The notes below the pieces were generated by a model, which was not told the origin of the DNA, searched no databases, and saw nothing but the letters and a program-made list of their open reading frames with translations. A stretch of 43,467 nucleotides of DNA from CAYLNH01 sp964384625 (GTDB taxonomy: Bacteria; Verrucomicrobiota; Lentisphaeria; JABSQK01), in assembly GCA_964384625.1 (NCBI GenBank), contig CAYLNH010000025.1, positions 1-43,467 of the forward strand, written 5' to 3'. Every line of letters starts with the position of its first letter. Within the stretch, counting starts at the first letter, position 1. Position numbers and translations under genes: made by a program. Below are positions 8,484 through 19,501 of the stretch, one piece after another.

Positions 8484-8910
8484 TCCACCTCCATAGGGTT
8501 GGCGTGATCCCATCACGATGTGGGGTCACAGGCGGTTGTCAAACACAACGTCACCACTGGGCGGGATTCGCAATCATCACTGAGCCCTTGACCAACGCCC
8601 GCTTCGACTTCATTCGGGCTTTCATCGTGCACCGCACGCATGGTACCCGTCCCGACCTTCTGGGAGTCGGTATCTCGCCCGCGTCAAGCCGAAGACGGTA
8701 GCATCCCTTGTACCGCACTGCCTTACCCTTTCCGAACAGCGTTCTGAAAACGGAGCACAAGCAGGGATGCTTGTGATGCAAATGGAGTGGAGCACAAGCA
8801 GGGATGCTTGTGATGCAAATGGAGTTCCCGCCGGTTCAGTCGCTCACGAAGTGAAGAACCCATTGGGGCGCTGATCCACTACTGCTGACCATTGGTCAAT
8901 GACTTCCCAC
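8484..8910. other. Intergenic region, no supported gene
   Basis: It contains the 37-bp repeat pair annotated separately at 8752-8825. A 76-codon frame on the minus strand (8551-8781) begins inside the repeat at a TTG and has basic, low-complexity-like sequence, so I do not accept it as a gene. Confidence 0.4.
8752..8825 (+). repeat. Two direct copies of a 37-bp hairpin repeat
   Basis: Copies at 8752-8788 and 8789-8825 are identical as read. Each has the stem acaagca/tgcttgt around a ggga loop. A related single copy is at 41915-41945 next to a different array, so this is a dispersed repeat family and not a local duplication. Confidence 0.85.
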
Positions 8911-9714
8911 TTACCAGGCGGGCTGGTGCGGGTAGTGCACGCCTTCCTGTTTCATTGAATAAGGGAACCCACCCATAATGTTCTCAATCTCGATGCGCTC
9001 GAGATCCGGGGCATCCACCCAATCCGCGTGGCCGTCGTAGTAGATGACATAGGTTCCTTTTACGTGTGCCAGGGATGGGGCTTGCATAAAGACGTGCGAG
9101 GAATTTTCGTAGTTGACCCCCAGGAAGCCGGGATCGCCGGCTTGTCGTTTGCCGTCTTCCACATGTACGGCTCGTGGACTGCCGAAGTACTTGTCGTCAA
9201 GAACAATCTCCGACATCAGCGCATGTTTGTCCGTACCCCGGCTGATGGTTGGCGGCCCGGTCGGGTAACTGGGCCTGGGGGACATCTTCTCGGATTCCTT
9301 CAAGGCAAGCAGATAGTTCGGGTAGTAGCACCACGGGCTGTAGAGCACGTTTTCGTTGTTGCCCGAGTCATTCCACGCGGGCGACTGCAGCACCGGGTGC
9401 TTGGTCAGCCCGACAAAGTCGTACTCCACGGCGACTTCAGTCAAGTCCGGGTTGCGCTTGTACATGTACGGCGATTCCTGAGCTGCCGACGGATATTCGT
9501 TCGGGCTCGGGAAGAAGTACTCGTTCGAGTCGTCGGCGTACAGATTGTGGCCCATGCCCATCTGCCGTAATTGGTCGTTCCCCGCCATGCCCTGGCTTTT
9601 CAGTCGCGCCTGCTGCAGCGCCGGCACCACAAAAGCAAACAGGATTGATATGACGGAGATCACAACCAGAAGCTCAATCAGCGTAAACGTGCGTCTGCAC
9701 AATCCCCGGTCCAT
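8911..9714 (-). CDS. Prepilin-like protein with N-terminal methylation motif, orphan pseudopilin
   Basis: 267 aa. The ATG at 9714 is used: GAGGT lies six to seven bases upstream and actually overlaps an earlier in-frame GTG that would be the alternative. The N-terminus RRTFTLIELLVVISVISILF is a class III/type IV prepilin signal with a hydrophobic helix. As in many PVC proteins of this kind the residue before Phe is Thr rather than Gly. The C-terminal part has YYDGHADWV, matching the DGH motif of the large PVC pseudopilin-like (DUF1559-type) family. These proteins occur in dozens of copies in Lentisphaerota and Planctomycetota genomes, usually as orphans without a pilus operon. Function is unknown; attachment of extracellular enzymes or a secretion role is often suggested. 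No pilus assembly gene is near. Confidence 0.85.
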   Translation of the reverse strand: MDRGLCRRTFTLIELLVVISVISILFAFVVPALQQARLKSQGMAGNDQLRQMGMGHNLYADDSNEYFFPSPNEYPSAAQESPYMYKRNPDLTEVAVEYDFVGLTKHPVLQSPAWNDSGNNENVLYSPWCYYPNYLLALKESEKMSPRPSYPTGPPTISRGTDKHALMSEIVLDDKYFGSPRAVHVEDGKRQAGDPGFLGVNYENSSHVFMQAPSLAHVKGTYVIYYDGHADWVDAPDLERIEIENIMGGFPYSMKQEGVHYPHQPAW

Positions 9715-9922
9715 ACTTACACCTCGCACTTATCTTTGTTTTGCAGCACTTCAGCGTTCCGTCCGAAACAACCCGATCACGCCGTTGTCAACAGTCGGCC
9801 GCGTCATCGCAGGAATATACAAAATCCAGCCGGAATTTCAAGCTTTGCCCGAAGTACTGGGCGGCGTCTTAACCGGATCTTCACGGCGGCGACCGGCCGT
9901 TTCGGGATTCCCTGCAGCACGC

Positions 9923-9950
9923 TTGACCGCCACAGCCGGGGTGCTAGTGT
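9923..9950 (+). promoter_or_regulatory. Candidate sigma70-type promoter for tRNA-Gly
   Basis: TTGACC at 9923-9928 and TAGTGT at 9945-9950 with a 16-bp spacer, about 95 bases before the tRNA. The leader between them and the tRNA can fold (agcaga/tctgct flanking cgcg/cgcg, about 9972-10002). The rest of 9715-10045 holds nothing recognised. Confidence 0.35.
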
Positions 9951-10045
9951 ACTGTCTGGTTGAAAGGGTGAGCAGATTTCGCGCTTCTTCGCGCTCTGCT
10001 TCTTCAGCCGCACCCAACGATACCAGTTTATGCGCCTTTCCCCGA

Positions 10046-10121
10046 GCGGGCGTAGCTCAGTTGGTAGAGCGTCAGCCTTCCAAGCTGACTGTCGCGAGTT
10101 CGACCCTCGTCGCCCGCTCCA
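10046..10121 (+). tRNA. tRNA-Gly (anticodon TCC)
   Basis: A full cloverleaf is read by eye. The acceptor arm is gcgggcg/cgcccgc (10046-10052 with 10111-10117), D arm gctc/gagc, anticodon arm tcagc-cttccaa-gctga with anticodon TCC at 10079-10081, and T arm gcgag-ttcgacc-ctcgt. The discriminator base is T at 10118, followed by an encoded CCA (10119-10121). Confidence 0.96.
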
Positions 10122-10137
10122 CTTTGACCTTCAGCCC

Positions 10138-10163
10138 GCGCCCAACCGTTCCGCGGTGGGCGC
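10138..10163 (+). terminator. Candidate terminator after tRNA-Gly
   Basis: gcgcccaacc and ggtgggcgc form a 9-bp stem with one bulged A and a gttccgc loop, followed by the T-rich cgctatttcttc. It lies between the tRNA and the stop codon of the convergent gene, so it could end transcription of either. Confidence 0.45.
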
Positions 10164-10165
10164 CG

Positions 10166-12247
10166 CTATTTCTTCGGGTACTCGACTTTCACGTCGTCGA
10201 TATAGAGCGGGCCGGCAGCGGGCGAACTTGACGCGAAGTACAGTGCGACCGCGCCCCCGGGGATGAACTTCTCTTTGCGGTTGCCCAACGGTTTGCCGTT
10301 GCGGGTAATGACGGCTTTGCCGTTCCGGCTGAAGTCGAAGACCCATTGACTCCAGCCTTTGGCCCGGCCGGTCCGTGCCGGGTGCGGCGTGAAGAACTGG
10401 TTCTCGCCGCTGTTGAACCAGGCGTAGTCCTTGTCGCCGTTCAGGTAGCGCCGCCAGGTGGCGCGCACGACGAACTTATCGCCGGCAGCGGTCTGCACGC
10501 CCCACATGGCACCGTTCTGCGTGCGTTTGCCGAAGCGTTTGCCGGGGTCGTAAACCCAGAAAGAGATCCGTACGGGAAGGTCCTCGTACTCGCCGAGGAT
10601 CAGCTTGGCACTGGCGCCGCTGGACAGTTTGAGGGATTTCTTGCCGCTGTGCGCCTGTTCATTGCTGACTTCCGCCCGTCCGGGTTTCCAGCGTTTGTGC
10701 GGCTTCCCTTCGAAACCGTCCGTAATGCTTTCGCCCGGTTTCAGCGGGTCCGGTGTTGTCTTCTTACGCTTGATTCCCTTCTTGACCGCTACCGGCCAGA
10801 CCCGGCTTTCGCCGTTCAGCGACCAGCGCATCAGGTATTCGCCAAAGTCCTTCCGGCCGGTCTTCGGGTTGGTGCCGTCCCACAGCGGAGCGCTGTATTC
10901 CGACTTGCCGCCAACCTTCTTGGTGGCCACTTGGCCAAGGACCTCCTTGCCGTCTTTGCTGAGGAGTTCGAGCTTCAGTGTGCCGGCCACCCGCGTCTGG
11001 GTAACCAGCTTGATGCGGGCGTCGTTGATCACTTCGACGGTACTCGGGATGGCGATGGCCATGGCAATGTGTTTGCCGTCACCCAAGGGCGGGTCAACCG
11101 TCTCGACCTTCTTCGGGTCGTCCACATACAGGCGTTTCCAGCCGAGTTGTTTCATGGTCACGTTCTTCAGGTAGGCATGCGCGATCTGCTGCTTGGCATT
11201 GCGGCCTTTCGCTGTGCGCTTCTCATGCGCCTTGCGAATCCGTTCGTCGAAACGCGCCAGCGCACCCCAGAGCGTGCCGGCCTTGGACGTGCCGTCGGCG
11301 GACTTGTAGCCGTGGTCCATCATCCAGTGGTTGGTGCGGATGATCCGTTCGATGTCCTTCCTGGTGAAGACCAGACCGGAATCGTAGACCTCGACCCAGT
11401 CGTGGACCTCGCCGGCCTGGTAGCCGGAACGTTTCGGATGGACCGCCACCCAGCTTCGCGGCGCCGTGCCTTCTATGTCGTACGGGCCCTGCGGCATCCA
11501 GAAGTTCCAGACGACCCGGTCTTCGTCGCGGTAATAGCGCCACATGGCTTTGGCGCGTGAGAAGATCTTGATTATGCGCTCTTTGTACTCGGGCCGTGGA
11601 TCAATGCGCCAGAGCCGCAGGAGGACCATACCGGCGGAGTAGTGTTTGTTCAGATTGTCGCTGATCTGCGAGCCCGGGCGGTTCACCCATTTGCCGGTCT
11701 TGGCGTCAATTCGTTTCGTTCCCGTGTTGTAACCGCCGTAACCGGCGTCTTCATAGTAGCAGTTGCGGTGGTTGTACTTCTCCCAGATGATCCGGCGGGC
11801 GAGCTTCACGTATTTTTTCGCTTTGGCGCCGAACCGTTCCTTCAGTTTCGGGTCCTTCAGGACGATCTCAGCCCACAGCGTCATCGGCTCCAGCAGGATG
11901 GCATCGCCGACCAGCGCGTCCATGCGGATGCCGGCGGTCTTGCCGATGGTCTGACCGATCCACCCTTCGTAGCCGTCCGGGTCTTTGCTCAGCTTGGTGA
12001 TGAGGAAGTCGTAGAATTTCTCGGCCTCTTCCAGCCATTTGACGTTGCTGTAGGCCTTGTAGGCGGTGAGGAAATCATTGGCGTAATAGGCCGCATGCCA
12101 GGCCGACGCCTCGCCGTTGAAGTTCTTCAGCACACCGCGGTTCTGAGCGTGCTGCCGGAACTTGATCGGGTCGGGTTCCGCCAGCAGGGCAGGGGGCAAG
12201 AGGATCGCAAACAGTAAGGCGAACTGGGTAATCCGGGAACCAGGCAT
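10166..12247 (-). CDS. Secreted multidomain protein: alpha-toroid-like N-domain, FlgD-type Ig domain, LamG-like C-domain
   Basis: 693 aa. The ATG at 12247 is chosen because AAGGAG lies seven bases upstream and a signal peptide follows directly (ITQFALLFAILLPPALLAEP). Residues about 25-390 are helical, with repeated aromatic pairs (WHAAYYANDFLTAYKAY, AEKFYDFLITKL), typical of the alpha/alpha toroid of many polysaccharide lyases and unsaturated-glycan hydrolases. I cannot assign a family. Residues about 430-520 resemble a FlgD-type Ig domain (SAPLWDGTNPKTGRK..GEYLMRWSL). Residues about 545-690 look like a concanavalin-type jelly roll that binds sugars (DGFEGKPHKRWKPGRAEVS to PLYIDDVKVEYPKK). 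It probably acts outside the cytoplasm on a carbohydrate. It has no operon partner. Confidence 0.7.
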   Translation of the reverse strand: MPGSRITQFALLFAILLPPALLAEPDPIKFRQHAQNRGVLKNFNGEASAWHAAYYANDFLTAYKAYSNVKWLEEAEKFYDFLITKLSKDPDGYEGWIGQTIGKTAGIRMDALVGDAILLEPMTLWAEIVLKDPKLKERFGAKAKKYVKLARRIIWEKYNHRNCYYEDAGYGGYNTGTKRIDAKTGKWVNRPGSQISDNLNKHYSAGMVLLRLWRIDPRPEYKERIIKIFSRAKAMWRYYRDEDRVVWNFWMPQGPYDIEGTAPRSWVAVHPKRSGYQAGEVHDWVEVYDSGLVFTRKDIERIIRTNHWMMDHGYKSADGTSKAGTLWGALARFDERIRKAHEKRTAKGRNAKQQIAHAYLKNVTMKQLGWKRLYVDDPKKVETVDPPLGDGKHIAMAIAIPSTVEVINDARIKLVTQTRVAGTLKLELLSKDGKEVLGQVATKKVGGKSEYSAPLWDGTNPKTGRKDFGEYLMRWSLNGESRVWPVAVKKGIKRKKTTPDPLKPGESITDGFEGKPHKRWKPGRAEVSNEQAHSGKKSLKLSSGASAKLILGEYEDLPVRISFWVYDPGKRFGKRTQNGAMWGVQTAAGDKFVVRATWRRYLNGDKDYAWFNSGENQFFTPHPARTGRAKGWSQWVFDFSRNGKAVITRNGKPLGNRKEKFIPGGAVALYFASSSPAAGPLYIDDVKVEYPKK

Positions 12248-12512
12248 AGAAATCTCCTTTGAGTCGTGATTCTCCTGACCGTATAGATCGGGCGAAGGCA
12301 TGCTGTACTCAACTGCCCGCCATTCGCTAACTCGTGTTAGCAGCGGGAAAATAGCAGGGGTGGGGCGGCGATGCAAGCGGATTTTCAGGATCCGTTTGGT
12401 TCAAGTCATTGTTTGCCTGCCGTCATGCGGGAGTCACAGGGCCGGGCCCGTGGCACAACTGCAGCTCGCTGAATCCGGCATGCCGTTCTCTGCGTTCTTT
12501 GCCTTGTTTTTA

Positions 12513-12551
12513 CATACGTTAGGCTTGCGGAAGGCCTACCTGACACGTATG
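12513..12551 (+). promoter_or_regulatory. Two-part inverted repeat upstream of the pyruvate:ferredoxin oxidoreductase gene
   Basis: catacgt (12513-12519) pairs with acgtatg (12545-12551), and inside it taggc (12520-12524) pairs with gccta (12534-12538), leaving cctgac unpaired. The segment gttagg can instead pair with cctgac (one G-T), so two alternative folds are possible. It could be an operator dyad or a leader structure; the transcription start is not known. The rest of 12377-12710 is without a supported gene. Confidence 0.35.
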
Positions 12552-12710
12552 GTTCGCATTCCGCGATTTATTTGCGCCGGGCGTCTTTTTCAGCCTCAAA
12601 TATGGCGCCTCTGAACGGGACATGTCGGGGTCCTGTCGGACCATCTTCGCGGCGTGCCTGAGACAAGCTTTATCTGTTAATTATCCAGTAACCCATATGG
12701 AGGATACCGA

Positions 12711-16256
<3,546 letters not shown>

Positions 16257-16271
16257 AACCGGTTGTTCGGC

Positions 16272-16299
16272 GGCGGGTTCTCCCCGCGGAGAACCCGCC
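16272..16299 (+). promoter_or_regulatory. 12-bp intergenic hairpin inside the redox operon
   Basis: ggcgggttctcc and ggagaacccgcc form a perfect 12-bp stem around a ccgc loop, 16 bases after the nifJ stop. No T run follows, so it is more likely an mRNA processing or stabilising hairpin, or a partial terminator lowering expression of the downstream genes. Confidence 0.6.
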
Positions 16300-16349
16300 C
16301 GCACAGCTTTCAGTTGAAAGACGAAAACCAATAAGAGAAAGGAAGGCAG

Positions 16350-17378
16350 ATGGATCTGTCAACCACATACATGGGGCTCAAACTGAAGAGCCCGATTGCG
16401 GCCTCCGCTTCCCCCTTGTCCGCCAGGCTCGAGACCATCAAGCAACTCGAAGACGCCGGCGCCTCGGCCGTCGTCATGTTCTCGCTGTTCGAGGAACAGG
16501 TGAAACATGATGAAGCCGAGTTCGACTACTTCATGAGCTACGGCACCGAGCGCTTTGCCGAGTCGCTCTCGTACTTCCCGCAGATCGATGACTACAGCGT
16601 CGGTCCCGACCAGTACCTCGATCTCGTCGCCAAAGCCGCCGAGAGCTGCGATGTTCCCATCATCGGCAGTCTCAACGGCATCTCGCCCGTCGGCTGGTCC
16701 GAGTACGCCAAGAAGATCGAAGCCGCCGGCGCCAGGGGCATCGAGCTCAATGTCTATTTCATCCCCACCGAACTGGACATGACCGGCGACCTCGTGGAAC
16801 AGAAGTACATCGACATCCTGATGCAGGTGAAGGACAATGTGTCCATCCCCGTCGCCATGAAACTCGGCCCGTACTTCAGCTCGATGGCCAATATGGCCAA
16901 GCGCCTGGCGGACGCCGGCGCCGATGCCCTGGTGCTGTTCAACCGCTTCTATCAGCCCGATTTCGATGTCAACAAGCTTGAAGTCGAGCCGAGCCTGGAG
17001 CTGAGTTCAGCCAATGAACTGCGCCTGCCGCTCTTGTGGACCGCGGTCCTCAGCGGCAAAGTCGATGCCTCCATTGGCGCCGGCACCGGTGTGCAGACCG
17101 GCGCCGACGCGGCCAAGTTCCTGCTGGCCGGCGCCGATGCTGTGTTCACCGCGTCCGCCTTGCTGCGGAACGGCCCGGACTACATCGGGAAACTCAACGC
17201 GGAACTGGAGCAGTTCCTGAAGGACAAGGCATACGATTCGCTGGAGCAGATGAAGGGCGCCATGAACCAGCAGTCCGTGGCTGATCCCACCGCCTTTGAA
17301 CGCGCCAATTACATCCGGATTCTTGAAAATTACAAGAACGAATATTGCCGTGATGCAAATATCGTGCCGGAAGGTTGA
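16350..17378 (+). CDS. Dihydroorotate dehydrogenase-like flavoprotein associated with nifJ
   Basis: 342 aa. ATG at 16350 with AAGGAAGG just upstream. The sequence is a TIM-barrel FMN protein of the dihydroorotate dehydrogenase superfamily. It starts with DLSTTYMGLKLKSPIAASASPL, the typical entry strand; IELNVYFIPTE replaces the usual substrate-binding IELNISCPN, and the FMN phosphate site appears as GAGTGVQTGADAAKFLLAGA. The loss of the SCPN motif argues against true dihydroorotate oxidation. Homologues are often found next to pyruvate:ferredoxin oxidoreductase genes in anaerobes, with unknown substrate. It lies 93 bases after nifJ and 66 bases before a ferredoxin gene, so it may exchange electrons with that ferredoxin. 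Confidence 0.85.
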   Translation: MDLSTTYMGLKLKSPIAASASPLSARLETIKQLEDAGASAVVMFSLFEEQVKHDEAEFDYFMSYGTERFAESLSYFPQIDDYSVGPDQYLDLVAKAAESCDVPIIGSLNGISPVGWSEYAKKIEAAGARGIELNVYFIPTELDMTGDLVEQKYIDILMQVKDNVSIPVAMKLGPYFSSMANMAKRLADAGADALVLFNRFYQPDFDVNKLEVEPSLELSSANELRLPLLWTAVLSGKVDASIGAGTGVQTGADAAKFLLAGADAVFTASALLRNGPDYIGKLNAELEQFLKDKAYDSLEQMKGAMNQQSVADPTAFERANYIRILENYKNEYCRDANIVPEG

Positions 17379-17444
17379 AACCTCCCGGTTTCGGTGGATA
17401 GTTTGTTCCATCTAAACCCACAACCCTGAGAAGGAAGTACCTGC

Positions 17445-17630
17445 ATGAAAGTCAAAGTACTTGCTGATGAATGCACCGGCTGCGGCCTGTGCGAAGACAG
17501 TTGTCCGGACATCTTCGAGCTCGACGGTGACGTTGCCGTCGTCAAGGTCGCGGAAGTTCCCGCTGACCAGGAAGACGCCGCGAAGGAGTGCGCCGAGGAT
17601 TGCCCGGCGGACGCCATCGTCTGCGAGTAG
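17445..17630 (+). CDS. Single-cluster [4Fe-4S] ferredoxin
   Basis: 61 aa electron carrier. ATG at 17445 with AAGGAAG about eight bases upstream. Cys10, Cys13 and Cys16 (CTGCGLC) plus Cys53 (CPADAI) bind one [4Fe-4S] cluster. Cys20 and Cys49 sit where single-cluster ferredoxins of the Thermotoga type form a disulfide. The protein is strongly acidic, as expected. It is the last gene of the operon and the natural electron acceptor for the oxidoreductase encoded two genes upstream. Confidence 0.95.
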   Translation: MKVKVLADECTGCGLCEDSCPDIFELDGDVAVVKVAEVPADQEDAAKECAEDCPADAIVCE

Positions 17631-17657
17631 CAGAACGGCTTCTTTCGCCTTCTGAAT

Positions 17658-17693
17658 CGGCGCCGGGAATGAGCCTCGGCGCCGGTTTTTTTT
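17658..17693 (+). terminator. Rho-independent terminator of the redox operon
   Basis: cggcgccg (17658-17665) pairs with cggcgccg (17677-17684), followed by a G and eight T residues (17686-17693). It sits 28 bases after the ferredoxin stop. Confidence 0.9.
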
Positions 17694-17795
17694 GCCCTCA
17701 CGCCGCCGCCATCTCGCAGACTTCCCGCCGCTGCCGCGTGAGCACGATGCGCATGCCTTCTTCCCGCCGCGAATCGGCGCTGTTCTTGGCTCATT

Positions 17796-17833
17796 TCGAC
17801 TGCGGCCGATTACAACCGACAGCAGTCGACTGC
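17796..17833. promoter_or_regulatory. Candidate operator: inverted repeat before the UroD-like gene
   Basis: tcgactgc (17796-17803) and gcagtcga (17822-17829) are perfect inverted copies, and gcagtcgactgc (17822-17833) is itself a 12-bp palindrome. The dyad lies about 120 bases before the next gene. Its regulator is unknown. Confidence 0.4.
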
Positions 17834-17949
17834 AATCGATGGGCCCGATACCCGTTGCCTGACACCATCTCTCCTTTCTTTGAGCCGTGAACATTGAGTA
17901 TTGTCCCTCCTCCCCCATAGTATCGGCTACCAACCGGAAGGACCTCCTG

Positions 17950-19212
17950 ATGACCGACGCAATCCCCGCCCATGAATTGGATATTGTCCGCGACCTGGCA
18001 AGGCGCGTCAAAGAAATCGCCTGCAGCGAGACCAATCAGGACCGCAAGCGCCTGTGGACCTTGCATACCGACCTGAAGCCGGAGCGCCCCATGGTCCTCG
18101 CAGAACCGGGCGGGGTGATGGCGGAATTGGCGGTGGAGCCGGGATTGCAGTGCGTTTGTGAAAGTGATGCCGCACGCAGGATCGAGGGCCGGCTGCGGGG
18201 GGTCATCTATCGTTTTGAAAAGGTCGCTGACGATTGGGTCGTGCCCGAATACCTGACCGTGGGCTGGCACGTGAATCTCGGCGGCTACGGGGTCGACGTC
18301 CCCATGCACCGCGGCAACAATGAAGAGAAGCTCGGAAGCTATGTCTGGGACGCGCCGTTGAAGGACCTTCCCGCTGATATCGAAAAGCTGACGCCGCGTC
18401 GACCGACGGTGGATCGTGACGGCACCATGCAGGCGAAGGCGCGCCTCGAGGAGGTCGTTGACGGCATTATGCCCGTGCAGATTCGCGGCAGTTTCTGGTG
18501 GACCCTGGGGTTGACCTGGAGCGCCATCAAACTCATCGGCCTGGAACAGTTGATGCTCTACATGTTTGATCAGGCTGACGGCCTGCAGGCGCTGATGAAA
18601 TTCCTCATGGACGATCACATTGCCGTGGCTGAATGGTGTGAGCGCGAAGGCCTTTTGACATTGAACAACGAAGCCGATTACGTCGGCAGCGGCGGTATCG
18701 GCTACACCACGGAGCTGCCGGCGGCCGACTATGAACCCGGCCGGCCGGCGCGGCTGAAGGATCTGTGGGTGTTGTCCGAGTCGCAGGAGACGGTCGGCGT
18801 CGGCCCGAAGCAGTTCGAGGAGTTTATCTTTCCCTACCAACTGCCGATCGTCGAGAAGTTCGGTCTGTGCTACTACGGTTGCTGTGAACCGATCCACAGC
18901 CGGTGGGAGATTATCGAACGCCTGCCGCATCTGCGCAAGGTTTCGATTTCGCCCTGGTGCGATGAGGAGAAGATGGCCGCTGCGATGGGCAATCGCTACA
19001 ACTACTGCCGCAAACCCAATCCGGCGTTGATCAGTACGGCGAAATGGGATGAGGACGAGATCCTTGCGGATATCCGCCAAACCCTGCGGATCGCCGGCGG
19101 CTGCAACGTTGAGTTCGCCATGAAGGACGTCCATACCCTGAACAACCAGCCGCACCGACTCGGCCGCTGGGTGGCGTTGGCGCGGCAGGCCATCGACGGG
19201 CACTTGGGGTAG
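17950..19212 (+). CDS. Uroporphyrinogen decarboxylase-like (URO-D superfamily) protein
   Basis: 420 aa. The ATG at 17950 has GGAAGGA about seven bases upstream and is preferred over an ATG at 17887. The sequence fits the URO-D/methyltransferase TIM-barrel superfamily (MtaA-like) rather than true HemE: conserved stretches include LCYYGCCEPIHSRWEIIERLP, the Cys/His-containing part of the barrel, and WCDEEKMAAAMGNRYNYCRKP near the end. PVC bacteria carry several such proteins; in relatives they act on methylated corrinoids, thiols or other C1 carriers, but no corrinoid protein is encoded nearby, so the substrate is open. The gene stands alone after a terminator and before a repeat-rich gap. Confidence 0.75.
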   Translation: MTDAIPAHELDIVRDLARRVKEIACSETNQDRKRLWTLHTDLKPERPMVLAEPGGVMAELAVEPGLQCVCESDAARRIEGRLRGVIYRFEKVADDWVVPEYLTVGWHVNLGGYGVDVPMHRGNNEEKLGSYVWDAPLKDLPADIEKLTPRRPTVDRDGTMQAKARLEEVVDGIMPVQIRGSFWWTLGLTWSAIKLIGLEQLMLYMFDQADGLQALMKFLMDDHIAVAEWCEREGLLTLNNEADYVGSGGIGYTTELPAADYEPGRPARLKDLWVLSESQETVGVGPKQFEEFIFPYQLPIVEKFGLCYYGCCEPIHSRWEIIERLPHLRKVSISPWCDEEKMAAAMGNRYNYCRKPNPALISTAKWDEDEILADIRQTLRIAGGCNVEFAMKDVHTLNNQPHRLGRWVALARQAIDGHLG

Positions 19213-19245
19213 GGTGGGGCCGGCGAGTCGTTGTTTGGGTGACGC

Positions 19246-19400
19246 AACTATTGGTCCTGCTGTCGCTTCCCTCACGCTGAAGGCGTGACAGCTGCGAGCC
19301 TGGGGTTGGCCGGAGGCTTACCCCAGGTCCATGGGCAAAGCACTCGTCAACGCTGAAGGCGTTGCACAATCTGCTATGGCGAGGCCTTCTTCGCGGATAC
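19246..19400 (+). repeat. Hairpin repeat cluster (tgaag-loop type)
   Basis: Two similar hairpins, tcacgc-tgaag-gcgtga (about 19270-19286) and aacgc-tgaag-gcgtt (about 19350-19364), flank a further dyad ctgggg/ccccag. This again looks like a dispersed hairpin repeat of the genome. No gene is supported between 19213 and 19501. Confidence 0.5.
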
Positions 19401-19446
19401 CCCGCAGGTTGCCGGCCCGCATCAGGTTGGGGTGTCTTCAGCACGC

Positions 19447-19481
19447 AAAAAAAGCGCCGGCAGGAGGTCCTGCCGGCGCTT
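19447..19481 (-). terminator. Rho-independent terminator of the OFA transporter gene
   Basis: On the minus strand aagcgccggcagga pairs with tcctgccggcgctt (19452-19465 with 19468-19481), and the T run corresponds to the A residues at 19447-19453. It lies 20 bases after the transporter stop. Confidence 0.92.
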
Positions 19482-19501
19482 GAAGCTGCAATTTCTGTGG
19501 T

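Noticed and set aside
8551..8781. 76-codon frame between tldD and the pseudopilin gene
   Set aside because: Starts at a TTG inside the 37-bp repeat, has no ribosome binding site and a basic, low-complexity composition.
8911..9714. Functional type IV pilus locus
   Set aside because: Only the prepilin-like gene is present; no ATPase, platform or peptidase gene is near either copy in the window.
12300..12614. 104-codon frame upstream of nifJ
   Set aside because: No ribosome binding site, no recognisable sequence, and it overlaps the likely regulatory region and hairpin.
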